From an uncultured Bacillota bacterium (lineage in GTDB: Bacteria > Bacillota_I > Bacilli_A > Izemoplasmatales > UBA1188): a stretch of 24,706 nucleotides of DNA. The translations under genes and the position numbers were made by a program. Location: positions 1 through 24,706 of the forward strand of contig CALCVH010000031.1 in NCBI GenBank assembly GCA_937907585.1, in the 5' to 3' direction. Below are positions 1 to 9,008 of this stretch, one piece after another. Each line of letters starts with the position of its first letter. Positions within the stretch are counted from its first letter, which is position 1. The notes under the pieces were generated by a model. The model was not told where the DNA came from, ran no database searches, and was given only the letters and a program-made list of their open reading frames with translations.

Positions 1-1
1 A

Positions 2-748
2 GCGGAATTATCAAATATCACAAAAGATATGGTTGTGGTTGAAATAGGACCAGGACTAGGATCTCTTACTAAAGAACTTCTTGATAGATCGAAAAAAGTA
101 ATAGCGTTTGAAATAGATACTGAAATAATTCCAATTTTAAAAGATAATTTGAAAGAGTATTCCAATCTTGAGGTTGTGAATGAAGATATACTAAAAACAA
201 ACGTAGATAAGATATTAGAAATTAAAGAAGAATGCATATCCGTTTCAAATCTTCCATATTATATTACGTCTCCTATCATTGATTTATTCTTAAACAAAAT
301 GAAGAATGTAAAAAAGGGCGTATATATGGTTCAAAAAGAAGTTGCGGAAAGGATTTGCGCATCTAAAGGAACAAAAGATTACAATGCGTTCTCAATACTT
401 GTACAATATTACGCTAAATGTAAGAAGATATTAAATGTTCCAAGAACATGTTTCACACCAGCGCCTAACGTTGATAGCGCTGTTATAGAACTTGTTAAAT
501 ACGATAGGGAATATAAACCAAATAATGAAGAATTATTTGTTAAAGTGGTTGAAAGCTCGTTTAAAGAAAGAAGAAAAATGCTTGTGAATAATCTGTCATC
601 TTCATTAAATATTTCAAAAGATTCTATAAGAAACATATTGATTGATTTAGGTATTAATGAAGATGTTAGAGGAGAAGCGCTATCTATAGATGAATTTATT
701 GATTTAACTAACGAAATAGAAAGAATATATAATGGGAAAAATAGGTAA
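2..748 (+). CDS. rsmA: 16S rRNA adenine dimethyltransferase RsmA (KsgA), 5' partial
   Basis: This enzyme uses S-adenosylmethionine to dimethylate the two adjacent adenines in the terminal hairpin of 16S rRNA late in 30S assembly. The frame is open from base 2. The first in-frame ATG, at 29, lies in the middle of the SAM-binding motif (visible as VVVEIGPGLGSLT), so the true start is upstream of the window and roughly 40 N-terminal residues are missing, judged from the usual length of about 290. Motif IV appears as NLPYYITSPI, the characteristic RsmA/Erm adenine-methyltransferase signature, followed by FTPAPNVDSAV. The C-terminal helical domain is complete. The end overlaps the next gene by 17 bp, so the two are translationally linked. 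The alternative, an Erm resistance methylase, is unlikely given the long C-terminal domain and housekeeping context. Confidence 0.95.
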   Translation, partial: AELSNITKDMVVVEIGPGLGSLTKELLDRSKKVIAFEIDTEIIPILKDNLKEYSNLEVVNEDILKTNVDKILEIKEECISVSNLPYYITSPIIDLFLNKMKNVKKGVYMVQKEVAERICASKGTKDYNAFSILVQYYAKCKKILNVPRTCFTPAPNVDSAVIELVKYDREYKPNNEELFVKVVESSFKERRKMLVNNLSSSLNISKDSIRNILIDLGINEDVRGEALSIDEFIDLTNEIERIYNGKNR

Positions 749-1736
749 TGTAGAAATAAAAAACAAAGTTATATTAGCGCCAATGGCTGGAGTTACAAAT
801 GAAGCCTTCTTTTTCATATGCAAGAAATATGGGGCTGGGTTGCTTTGTAGTGAAATGGTTTCAGATAAAGGAATATTATATAATAATGAAAAAACATTGA
901 GCCTATTAAAGTTTGATGATTCTCTGCATCCATATTCTATCCAATTGTTTGGAAATGATCCAAAAGAGTTAGCTGAAGCTGCGAAAATAGCGGTAAAGCT
1001 AGGAAAACCAGATATTTTAGATATTAATATGGGCTGTTCAGTACCAAAGATATTTAAAAATGGATCTGGATCAGCTTTATTAAAAGATCCAAATAAAATA
1101 TATGAAATAGTAAAAGAAGTAGTAAATGCGGTAGACGTACCTGTTACAATTAAAATTAGATCTGGTCTTGATCATAAACATATTAATTTTATTGATGTTG
1201 CGAAAGCGGCGGAAAGAGCTGGAGTAAGCGCTATCGCTTTTCATCCAAGAACCAAAACAGATTTATTTAGTGGAAAAGCTGATTGGACGCTACTAAAAGA
1301 ATTAAAAGAAAATGTTAAGGTTCCTATTATAGGTTCTGGAGATGTAAAAACTCCTGAAGACGCAAAAAGAATGTTAGATGAAACCGGTATCGACTATGTA
1401 ATGATAGGTAGAGCTGCGATGGGAAACCCATTCATATTTAAGGAAATAAACGACTTTTTAGACAAAGGTTATTATAATAAGGTTACAAATGAAGAAAAGT
1501 TCGATACCTTATTAGAACACTTTAAATATTTAAAGCAAACCAAAAACGCTCATATTGCGGTTTTAGAGATGAGGACTTATGCGGCGTGGTATGTTAAAGG
1601 GATGATGGAAAGCGCACTATTTAAAAGTAAATTAAATGAGTGTAGCACAGAAGAAGAATTATTAGATTTAGTAAATAGATATAAAGATAAAATATTAAAT
1701 GATAAAGAAAGGACAAACGAAAATGTACAACAATAA
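732..1736 (+). CDS. dusB: tRNA-dihydrouridine synthase, DusB type
   Basis: This FMN-dependent enzyme reduces specific uridines in the tRNA D-loop to dihydrouridine. The protein is 334 residues, normal for the family. An N-terminal TIM barrel opens with VILAPMAGVTN. The active-site segment INMGCSVPKIFKNGSGSALL holds the catalytic cysteine (about C102); most relatives have GCPVPK, so Pro is replaced by Ser next to the Cys. Phosphate and FMN-binding elements follow (PVTIKIRSGLD, and VMIGRAAMGNPFIF near residue 230), then a helical tRNA-binding domain. It starts inside rsmA (17 bp overlap) with no strong ribosome binding site, suggesting translational coupling. DusB is favoured over other Dus subfamilies from these motifs, but the exact uridine modified cannot be read from sequence. 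Confidence 0.92.
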   Translation: MGKIGNVEIKNKVILAPMAGVTNEAFFFICKKYGAGLLCSEMVSDKGILYNNEKTLSLLKFDDSLHPYSIQLFGNDPKELAEAAKIAVKLGKPDILDINMGCSVPKIFKNGSGSALLKDPNKIYEIVKEVVNAVDVPVTIKIRSGLDHKHINFIDVAKAAERAGVSAIAFHPRTKTDLFSGKADWTLLKELKENVKVPIIGSGDVKTPEDAKRMLDETGIDYVMIGRAAMGNPFIFKEINDFLDKGYYNKVTNEEKFDTLLEHFKYLKQTKNAHIAVLEMRTYAAWYVKGMMESALFKSKLNECSTEEELLDLVNRYKDKILNDKERTNENVQQ

Positions 1737-3126
1737 GTTTTCAAGTTATCTTACTAAAAAGAAAAAGATTGTGAAAACACTGGTTGATAAATTGTCTAAT
1801 AGCTTTGAATATGTTAGTGTTTTAGGTACTGACGTAAAAAGTACAAGAATTAGAGTAGACAAAAAAGTCACCAATGTTACACCATCATCAATTAGCGAAT
1901 CTGGATTCGTTGTTAAAGTTAAAGGAAAAGAAACATATTTTGAGTATTCTATTAATGAAATCGATGAAAAGAATGTTGATTCAATTGTAGAAAAGATTTT
2001 AGATGGCGCAAATAAAAAGCATAGCGTTACACCTGTAAAAGCTGGTTTAATTGAAGATGAACCAATGAAAAAGAACTTTGTTAGAAAAGATAATGGAAGA
2101 TTATATCAAGAAGATGAAATTATATCTATTCTAAAAGAAAAAGTATTAAGTAATATTGATGATGTAGCGATCAATATTATCGCGTCCATCGAATGTAATG
2201 AATATAACAAAATGTTCATATCTAAAAATAAAGAATTAACACAATATTACACTTGGACTAATTCTCAGGCTTTTACTACAACTAGAAGAGACAGCAAGTT
2301 CCAAAATGGTTATTCTGGAAATGGATATGCTAGATTGGAAGATGCGATCAACGATTTAGATAAAAACATCGGTTATTCTAAAGAAATAGGAATAATGTTG
2401 TTAGACGCGGAAACACCAGTTCCTGGTGTATATGATGTAATAACTGCTCCATCTATAACGGGCTTAATCGTTCATGAAGCGTTTGGACATGGAGTCGAGA
2501 TGGACATGTATGTTAAGGATAGAGCGAAATCTAAAGAATATATAAATAAAGAGGTAGCGTCTAGCTTAGTAAATATGCATGATGGTGCAGCCGCAACTTT
2601 ATCTAGTGCTTCATATTTCTTTGATGATGATGGAGTTCTCGCCCAAGATACAAAGATTATTGAAAACGGAATTTTAAGAAGAGGTATTTCTGATGCGTTA
2701 AGTGCCGCAGAATTAGGAACTAAACCTACTGGAAATGGCAGAAGAGAATCGTATAAGAGAAAAGCGTACACAAGAATGACAAACACCTTCTTTGAAAAAG
2801 GAACTTCTAGCCTAGATGACATGATTAAAAGTATTAAACATGGATATATGATTTTTGATACTGATAATGGTATGGAAGATCCAAAGAGCTGGGGAATACA
2901 ATGTACAGCAGCGTATGGTAAAGAGATAAAAGATGGCGAATTTACTGGAAAAGTTATCGCTCCTGTTGTTATGAGTGGGTATGTTATTGATTTATTAGAA
3001 TCTATTACAGCTATATCGACTGATTTTAAGGTTATAGGAAGCGGATCTTGTGGTAAAGGATATAAAGAATGGGTTCGAGTTAGCGATGGTGGAGCGTGCC
3101 TGAAAGCGAGGGTTAAAATAGGATGA
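1723..3126 (+). CDS. tldD: TldD-type zinc metalloprotease subunit
   Basis: TldD is the catalytic half of the TldD/TldE protease, known from maturation of microcin B17 and proteolysis of unfolded peptides in E. coli; the substrate here is unknown. The zinc motif HEAFGH is at about residues 251-256 of a 467-residue protein. The C-terminal segment GSGSCGKGYKEWVRV matches the conserved region that supplies the third metal ligand, a cysteine. I choose the ATG at 1723 over an in-frame ATG at 1699 because a purine-rich AAGAAAGG (1705-1712) sits 10 bases before it. The start overlaps dusB by 14 bp. The stop shares ATGA with the downstream partner gene, the classic arrangement for a co-translated heterodimer. 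No signal peptide is seen, so it is cytoplasmic. Confidence 0.92.
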   Translation: MYNNKFSSYLTKKKKIVKTLVDKLSNSFEYVSVLGTDVKSTRIRVDKKVTNVTPSSISESGFVVKVKGKETYFEYSINEIDEKNVDSIVEKILDGANKKHSVTPVKAGLIEDEPMKKNFVRKDNGRLYQEDEIISILKEKVLSNIDDVAINIIASIECNEYNKMFISKNKELTQYYTWTNSQAFTTTRRDSKFQNGYSGNGYARLEDAINDLDKNIGYSKEIGIMLLDAETPVPGVYDVITAPSITGLIVHEAFGHGVEMDMYVKDRAKSKEYINKEVASSLVNMHDGAAATLSSASYFFDDDGVLAQDTKIIENGILRRGISDALSAAELGTKPTGNGRRESYKRKAYTRMTNTFFEKGTSSLDDMIKSIKHGYMIFDTDNGMEDPKSWGIQCTAAYGKEIKDGEFTGKVIAPVVMSGYVIDLLESITAISTDFKVIGSGSCGKGYKEWVRVSDGGACLKARVKIG

Positions 3127-4382
3127 TTAATAAAATAGTTAAAGCGATAAAAAACAATAGTCAAGTATCTGATTATTTAATTAGTGAAAATATTGAAACT
3201 TCTCACCAAGCTTTCTTTGTGTTAGGAAAACTAGAAACTACTAGATTAGTTGAAGTTAAAGAATATGAAGTAACGATCTATGTTAGACACGATAACACTA
3301 TTGGCACATCAAACTTTAAAGTTTCACATAAATTATCTAGTAAAGAATTAGAAAACAAGATAAATGATGCGGTAAAAGCGGCTTTATTCGTTTTTAATAA
3401 AGACTTTAATCTTGTTCAAGGTGATAAGAAGAAAACTGTTAAGGATAAAGAATTTAGTGATTCTTTTGACGAGATGTTAAACAAAATAAACGATATTATG
3501 GAAAGAATTACTAAGCCTAATATCAAGTTTAACGCTGTCGAATTATTTTATGATGAAAAGACAAATCATATTGTAAATTCTAGAGGCGTTAATCTTACAA
3601 AAACCAATTATTTATTAAGCATTGAATCAATTCCTTCTTATGATGGCGAGAATGATAAAGTTGAAATTTATAAAATGGATAAATACAACTCTTTAGACTA
3701 TCAAAAGATAGAAGAAGATATGGTTAATTCGCTTAACGATGTAAAAGTTAGGTATGAAGCTACTAAACTACCAAAAGCACAAAAGATTGATATTATACTC
3801 AAAGAAAAAGAAATACTAGAACTATTCTATGAGTTCATATCAGATTATAGCTATAACAATGTATATGCGGGTGGAACCGATAAAAAAATCGGAGATATGT
3901 TACAGGATGGAAACGCAGAAACTAAACTAACAATATCTTTATCACCTTCATCTAAATCCCATTTCTTCGATGGATCAGGACTCCTTCTTAAGAAGAACGA
4001 TATTGTTGAAGATGGAGTTTTAAAGAATTATTTTGGTTCTAATCAATATGGACAATATTTAGGAGTAGAACCTACTGGGCTTCCTGATGAATTAGTAGTT
4101 AAAAAAGGAAATAAGTCTTTAAAATCAATTACTAAAGGAAGATATATAGAAATCATTTCTTTATCAGGTATTCAGTTAGACGCACACGCCGATTATATTG
4201 GTGGAGAAGTTAGACTAGGCGTTTTACACGATAAAGGTAAGACTCTTCCATTAAATGGATTCTCATTTAGCGGTTCATTTAAGGCTGCGCTTAATAATCT
4301 AGTGCTTTCCAAAGATACAGTTAAAATAAACGGCTATCAAGGCCCTAAATATTTGAGAATCAAAGACGTTGAAGTAATGTAA
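3123..4382 (+). CDS. tldE: TldE/PmbA-like partner of TldD
   Basis: This is a 419-residue member of the PmbA/TldD superfamily. It lacks the HExxxH zinc motif, as expected for the non-catalytic TldE subunit that pairs with TldD. Family features visible are the C-terminal block from about residue 345 (ISLSGIQLDAHADYIGGEV, then LPLNGFSFSGSFKAALNNL), which corresponds to the conserved TldE C-terminal fold, and the mid-region EPTGLPDEL. It begins at the ATGA overlap with tldD and is the last gene before a strong terminator, so rsmA-dusB-tldD-tldE form one transcription unit, at least from the window edge. No membrane segment or signal peptide is present. Similar pairs occur widely, often without a known peptide substrate nearby, and no ribosomal-peptide precursor is visible here. 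Confidence 0.88.
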   Translation: MINKIVKAIKNNSQVSDYLISENIETSHQAFFVLGKLETTRLVEVKEYEVTIYVRHDNTIGTSNFKVSHKLSSKELENKINDAVKAALFVFNKDFNLVQGDKKKTVKDKEFSDSFDEMLNKINDIMERITKPNIKFNAVELFYDEKTNHIVNSRGVNLTKTNYLLSIESIPSYDGENDKVEIYKMDKYNSLDYQKIEEDMVNSLNDVKVRYEATKLPKAQKIDIILKEKEILELFYEFISDYSYNNVYAGGTDKKIGDMLQDGNAETKLTISLSPSSKSHFFDGSGLLLKKNDIVEDGVLKNYFGSNQYGQYLGVEPTGLPDELVVKKGNKSLKSITKGRYIEIISLSGIQLDAHADYIGGEVRLGVLHDKGKTLPLNGFSFSGSFKAALNNLVLSKDTVKINGYQGPKYLRIKDVEVM

Positions 4383-4392
4383 TATAGTAAGC

Positions 4393-4427
4393 AATAAAAG
4401 AGGATTTTAATTCTCTTTTATTTTTTA
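4393..4427 (+). terminator. Intrinsic terminator of the rsmA-tldE operon
   Basis: A perfect 10-bp stem, AATAAAAGAG (4393-4402) with CTCTTTTATT (4413-4422), encloses a 10-base loop and runs into a T-rich tail. It begins 10 bases after the tldE stop codon. Confidence 0.85.
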
Positions 4428-4439
4428 TTATATTTGTTG

Positions 4440-4445
4440 TATAAT
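4440..4445 (+). promoter_or_regulatory. -10 box of the yfhO operon, probably giving leaderless mRNA
   Basis: A perfect TATAAT ends only 7 bases before the yfhO ATG at 4453, and no Shine-Dalgarno sequence lies between. A transcription start at the usual distance falls on or one base before the ATG. The -35 region overlaps the preceding terminator tail and is poor (TTTATT at 17-bp spacing). Confidence 0.6.
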
Positions 4446-4452
4446 TTGTAGT

Positions 4453-7400
4453 ATGGAAACTACCATAAAACAAAAGAAAGAAAGAAAAGGATTTAAGTCC
4501 GCTTTTATAAATACTAAAAGAAAAATAACTAATTTTTTTGATAAGGTTCTTTCAACGAATAAAGGAGCCGTTCTTTTACTTTTGTGTATTCTATCAATTG
4601 TTATGATAGGATATTATTTCGTTATTTATTTTGTTAGAGATAATTTCTATCAAAACTGGTCAGATGATTCGCTTCAATACTATCCATTTATGATAGATTT
4701 TGTTGATTCTATAAAATCTGGAACATTCTCAATGTTTAATTATAAAAACTACCTAGGCGCAAGTTTTTATAGCGATACGTATTATGTTCCTTTGGATGGT
4801 TTTACATTAATTATTTTCTTGTTGTCTTTTATTTTTAGGACAGAAATAGCGATGAGTATTGTTGAAATAATTAAACTGATTACTGGATCTATGGCTATCG
4901 CAGCGTTCTTAGGTATAAGAGGATATAAACCTAAAACGATATTTCTAATTGGTTTATTATATTTCTCATCATCTGGAATCACATGTTTTTCTTGTTTTCC
5001 ATCTTTTACAAGCTTAGCTTTCTATTTACCATTTTCATTAATAATTGGACATTATTTCCTTAAAGGAAAATGGTATTTTGTTTCACCATTTGCGGCTATA
5101 GTTGTTTTATATAATTTCTATTTAGCGTATACCGTCTTTGCGTTTATGTCTTTTTCTATGCTTGTTTTATTATCCTTAGATAGAGACAAATTCTTTAGAA
5201 GTGTCTTAAAGCTTGTTCTATATGTCGCATTAATACTATTAGGACTTGGTATGTCGCTATTTATATTCTTACCAAGCATGGAATTTATATTACAATCAAC
5301 ATCAAGAAACGTCGCCGCAAGCGGTAGTATTAAAGGATTAATTAAATTATTTGAAGGCTATATCGAAATTATTCTCACCGCATTAACTTCTACATTTAAG
5401 ATGTTCTTTAAATTATTTACAACTCCAACTGGACTTCTTAAAAACAGAACTTTAATATACGATATGTATTTACCTGTTAGACAACTCTATCATGATCTAT
5501 GCATAAAAAGAACAGTCGATGATCTATTGGTTCTACCATCATTCTTTAATGTTGAAGAATTTTTTAGAGTAATGTCTACGACATATACTCCTCTTACGCC
5601 ATCATCATTCTATGGGTATCAAGGGTCTTATTTCATTGAGCACGTATCTTTATATATTACAGGAGCTGGGTTAGTTCTTACTACATATATTTGGTTCATG
5701 AAAGGATATAAGAGTAACGTATTTAAAATCACAATGATTTTATCAATGATTATGATGTTGCTTCCATTCTTCTCATACATCCTTTCTGCTAATCTAGAAG
5801 TTCTATATACTAGATGGTTTAATGTAATAACTATTCCAATGCTTATCATTGCTGGATACGTTATAGATAGCGAAGGACTATTTGATTTAAAACCAAAGAA
5901 GTTAATTGGCGTATTCGTTGTTTTAATATATTTTGGAGTCTTTGGCGCCTACCATCATCTATATAAGATTAGAAGTTATGGATATTCAAATGAATGGGAT
6001 AATGGTTTATTAACATTTGAAAATAAATTATTCTATTTTACTTTAATAGCGTTTTTTATAATGACTGTAACCTTTATTGGAATGTATATAGTTGAGACCA
6101 AGTTTAAAAATAAGATACCAAGAAGAATAACATACGCTGTTACAGGTGCTTTAGGTTTAGGACTAATAGTTTTAGTAGGACTATCTATTCTTAAATCATA
6201 TAATGCATTACCTAAAGAAGTTTGGTCAACATCTATAAAAGAATCAGTTCTATTTGATACTAATGATCAAATGGCGTTCCAATATTTAACGTTCGTTACA
6301 TTAGTAATGATTCTAATTACCATATATTCTATTTGTTCTAAGAAGAAACTGTTATTTAAGATTATAGTGTGCTTAGAATTTATATTAAGCGCTGGAATGA
6401 GCTTCGGTTCAAATATAATCTTAAAAGGCAGGGTAACCACTTATAAGAATTCTCATAACGTAGGTGAATTCTTAAGAGATAATTTAGATGAGAGAGATGT
6501 TTATAGAGTATATATTGATTCATCTATCTCAAACCTTCTAGCCTCAAACATCGCAAGATTTATGCCTACAGGCACAAATCAGAATATATTCCATTCGTTT
6601 ATTTACACTGGAACTGATGAAGTCGCAAATATCATCTATGATAAATCGAATGAGGGTCAAGCTAATAAAAAAGCGTTAAACACATATTCATATTATTTAA
6701 ATATTCTACTTGGATATAAATACGTTGTTGCGAGACCTTCATCATCATTCTCAAATTATGATAAAAATCAATTTGAATTAGTAAATGAAAACGATGAATA
6801 TATGCTTCTAAAATTTAAGGATTATACACCTTTCTTAGTTTATGATAATTATTCATCAAGAGAATCATTTACACGTATTAAGAATAATTTAAATGATATC
6901 GCAAAAATTAAGCTTATGCTTAATACTGCGATTATAGAAAAAGACAATCTTGAATTAATACAAAAGTATTACGAGACAGAAAACAACATAACATCATATA
7001 AAGATGTTTCTAGTACTGAAAGTTTCTATCAAAGAGTTTCATTTGATTCGTCAAATTCAAGCAGTGTATATCTAGAAGAAACAACTGATGGAGTTAATAA
7101 AACTGGATATTATTATAGATACGCATTTAATGGAGTTGATGAAATTACCACAAGAAGTTATGCGATTAATTTATTTGGATACGATAATAATAAAAACGAG
7201 CTTGTGGAGAATAAAGAAATATTCTTAAAATTAAATAATGGAACTTTAAAATATTTAGATTCTTCTAACATATCTTCTAAAAATGGTTCAACATTCCATA
7301 TTCCTGTATATGGAACAAGCGATGTAAAAGAGAAAAAGCCAGAAGCTATATATATTTTCTATAGCGAGGATAAAGAAACTGTATCAACGCCAACTTTAAG

Positions 7401-8103
7401 GTATACCGCTGAAGCGATATTACCTAGTTCTAAATATATTGAATCTTATGAAAATGGTGAAAACCTACCTAATGGCGAAGGTTTGGAAGCTTTATTAAAG
7501 TTCCCTATTAATAATAAATATGATAATGGCGTTATTAGAGTAAATTTAAATAAATATAACACTTCTACAAGCCTAGCTTATAATACAATGTATTTTGAAT
7601 ATGAAGATGGCACTCTTATTCAATCCGCAAGTGAAACAACATTAAATAAACCACTTAAAAACATATATATTGTAAAAACAGCTGAAGTTCATAAATTAAA
7701 TTATCCACCTCAATTAAAGATTACAACATATACATTAGAAGGTTCTTATAGCGATAGTTTATTAGATAAAGATATAAATGTAAAAGGCTCTAAAATTAAT
7801 TTATCTTATAAAAATTCAACAGTTGTAGATGGATATAACGTTATTGTAATACCTATCGCATATTCGGAAGAATGGATAGTTGAAAAAGGTAATGTATTGG
7901 ATACGCTACCAGTTAATGGTGGTTTTATGGGATTAGTAGTTCCTAAAAATATTGAATCAAATGATATTACCATCAAGTTTGAACCTACTGGTTTAAAACT
8001 TGGCTTAAATATCTCTTTATTATCTTTATTATTCTTTATTGAAATAACCGCATATTATTTCGTGAATAAAGAAAGAAAGGAGAACAGATTATGCAGACTT
8101 TAA
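4453..8103 (+). CDS. yfhO: YfhO-family polytopic membrane protein (GT-C glycosyltransferase)
   Basis: A 1216-residue integral membrane protein of the YfhO family. In Bacillus and Listeria, relatives transfer a sugar from a polyprenyl-phosphate donor to lipoteichoic acid or a similar outer-leaflet acceptor. A cytoplasmic basic N-terminus precedes the first membrane segment at about residues 37-60. The first outside loop carries the conserved acidic/Gln block (RDNFYQNWSDDSLQYYPF, residues 62-79) typical of the GT-C active site. About a dozen hydrophobic segments follow to roughly residue 655, then a large, mostly beta-like extracytoplasmic domain (about 670-1180) and a final membrane helix near the C-terminus (about 1188-1207). 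It overlaps the next gene by 13 bp and heads an operon with a GT2 enzyme and a GtrA flippase, which supports this role. The acceptor is not identifiable; glycolipid, lipoteichoic acid or protein are possible. Confidence 0.85.
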   Translation: METTIKQKKERKGFKSAFINTKRKITNFFDKVLSTNKGAVLLLLCILSIVMIGYYFVIYFVRDNFYQNWSDDSLQYYPFMIDFVDSIKSGTFSMFNYKNYLGASFYSDTYYVPLDGFTLIIFLLSFIFRTEIAMSIVEIIKLITGSMAIAAFLGIRGYKPKTIFLIGLLYFSSSGITCFSCFPSFTSLAFYLPFSLIIGHYFLKGKWYFVSPFAAIVVLYNFYLAYTVFAFMSFSMLVLLSLDRDKFFRSVLKLVLYVALILLGLGMSLFIFLPSMEFILQSTSRNVAASGSIKGLIKLFEGYIEIILTALTSTFKMFFKLFTTPTGLLKNRTLIYDMYLPVRQLYHDLCIKRTVDDLLVLPSFFNVEEFFRVMSTTYTPLTPSSFYGYQGSYFIEHVSLYITGAGLVLTTYIWFMKGYKSNVFKITMILSMIMMLLPFFSYILSANLEVLYTRWFNVITIPMLIIAGYVIDSEGLFDLKPKKLIGVFVVLIYFGVFGAYHHLYKIRSYGYSNEWDNGLLTFENKLFYFTLIAFFIMTVTFIGMYIVETKFKNKIPRRITYAVTGALGLGLIVLVGLSILKSYNALPKEVWSTSIKESVLFDTNDQMAFQYLTFVTLVMILITIYSICSKKKLLFKIIVCLEFILSAGMSFGSNIILKGRVTTYKNSHNVGEFLRDNLDERDVYRVYIDSSISNLLASNIARFMPTGTNQNIFHSFIYTGTDEVANIIYDKSNEGQANKKALNTYSYYLNILLGYKYVVARPSSSFSNYDKNQFELVNENDEYMLLKFKDYTPFLVYDNYSSRESFTRIKNNLNDIAKIKLMLNTAIIEKDNLELIQKYYETENNITSYKDVSSTESFYQRVSFDSSNSSSVYLEETTDGVNKTGYYYRYAFNGVDEITTRSYAINLFGYDNNKNELVENKEIFLKLNNGTLKYLDSSNISSKNGSTFHIPVYGTSDVKEKKPEAIYIFYSEDKETVSTPTLRYTAEAILPSSKYIESYENGENLPNGEGLEALLKFPINNKYDNGVIRVNLNKYNTSTSLAYNTMYFEYEDGTLIQSASETTLNKPLKNIYIVKTAEVHKLNYPPQLKITTYTLEGSYSDSLLDKDINVKGSKINLSYKNSTVVDGYNVIVIPIAYSEEWIVEKGNVLDTLPVNGGFMGLVVPKNIESNDITIKFEPTGLKLGLNISLLSLLFFIEITAYYFVNKERKENRLCRL

Positions 8104-9008
8104 GAATTATAGTACCAGCTTATAATGAATCGGGATGTATTAAACCATTTTATGATGCGGTTGAACCATTCTTAAAAAACAAAAACGTATCAAGCACATA
8201 CCTTTTTGTTGATGATGGTTCAAAGGATTCTACTCTAGATGAAATAAAAGAACTAAGAAAATTAGACAAAAGAGTTAATTATATTTCTTTTTCAAGAAAT
8301 AGCGGTAAAGAAGCCGCAATGTATGCGGGTTTAAAAGCGTCTATCAATCAAGATATGGCTATCATAATGGATTCTGATCTTCAACATCCACCATATTTGA
8401 TAGAAGAAATGCTTAAAAAACATGAAGAGGGCTACAAAATAGTTTATACAAAACAATCTTCAAGAAAGAATGAAGGTTTCTTTAGAAGAGCCTGGGCTAA
8501 ATTATTCTATTCTTTTTTCAATAAGCACGCAGATGTTCCTATGGAACAATCTACTAAAGACTATATGCTTATAGATAATGATGTTATTAAAGCGTTTTTA
8601 GATATGCCTGATGAATACAGATTCACAAAAGGTATTCTATCTTTTGTAGGATTTAAGAGATATGCATTAGAATTTGAATACGTAGATAGAACAGTAGGAA
8701 AATCTAAATGGAACTTTAAAAAACTTCTAAAATATGGAGTATCAGGATTGAATCAATTCTCTGATATATTCTTAGTTGTACCAACTATAGTATCAATTCT
8801 ATCGTTTTTAGTTGCGGTTTCAAGTGTCGTAATATTCTGTCTAAATATAATTAACCTTGAAGCATTTTTAATACTGTTATCTACTTCAATACTATTTATG
8901 CTTACAAATATAACGCTATACTTTATTTTATATGTTTTATATTCTAACAGAAGAGAAACAATGAAGAGACCGTTATACTTCATAGAGGAGACATCCTTAG
9001 ATGAATAA
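8091..9008 (+). CDS. Polyprenyl-phosphate glycosyltransferase, GT2 family (GtrB/CsbB-like)
   Basis: A 305-residue GT-A enzyme expected to attach a nucleotide-activated sugar to undecaprenyl phosphate on the inner face of the membrane, making the lipid-linked donor used by the YfhO-type protein. Motifs: IIVPAYNES (6-14), the first acidic site VDDGSKDST (40-48), and the metal-binding MDSDLQHPP (93-101). DYMLIDNDVI follows at about 157-166, and two C-terminal membrane helices lie at about 227-251 and 259-283, the architecture of the GtrB/DPMS family. Its start has a strong GAAAGGAG ribosome binding site inside the end of yfhO, and its end overlaps the flippase gene by 8 bp. The sugar (glucose, GlcNAc or another) cannot be deduced from the sequence. 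Confidence 0.92.
   Translation: MQTLRIIVPAYNESGCIKPFYDAVEPFLKNKNVSSTYLFVDDGSKDSTLDEIKELRKLDKRVNYISFSRNSGKEAAMYAGLKASINQDMAIIMDSDLQHPPYLIEEMLKKHEEGYKIVYTKQSSRKNEGFFRRAWAKLFYSFFNKHADVPMEQSTKDYMLIDNDVIKAFLDMPDEYRFTKGILSFVGFKRYALEFEYVDRTVGKSKWNFKKLLKYGVSGLNQFSDIFLVVPTIVSILSFLVAVSSVVIFCLNIINLEAFLILLSTSILFMLTNITLYFILYVLYSNRRETMKRPLYFIEETSLDE

Noticed and set aside
2472..3164. 230-codon minus-strand open frame opposite tldD
   Set aside because: It lies fully antisense to a clear tldD gene, has no ribosome binding site or family resemblance, and arises from the codon pattern of the real gene.
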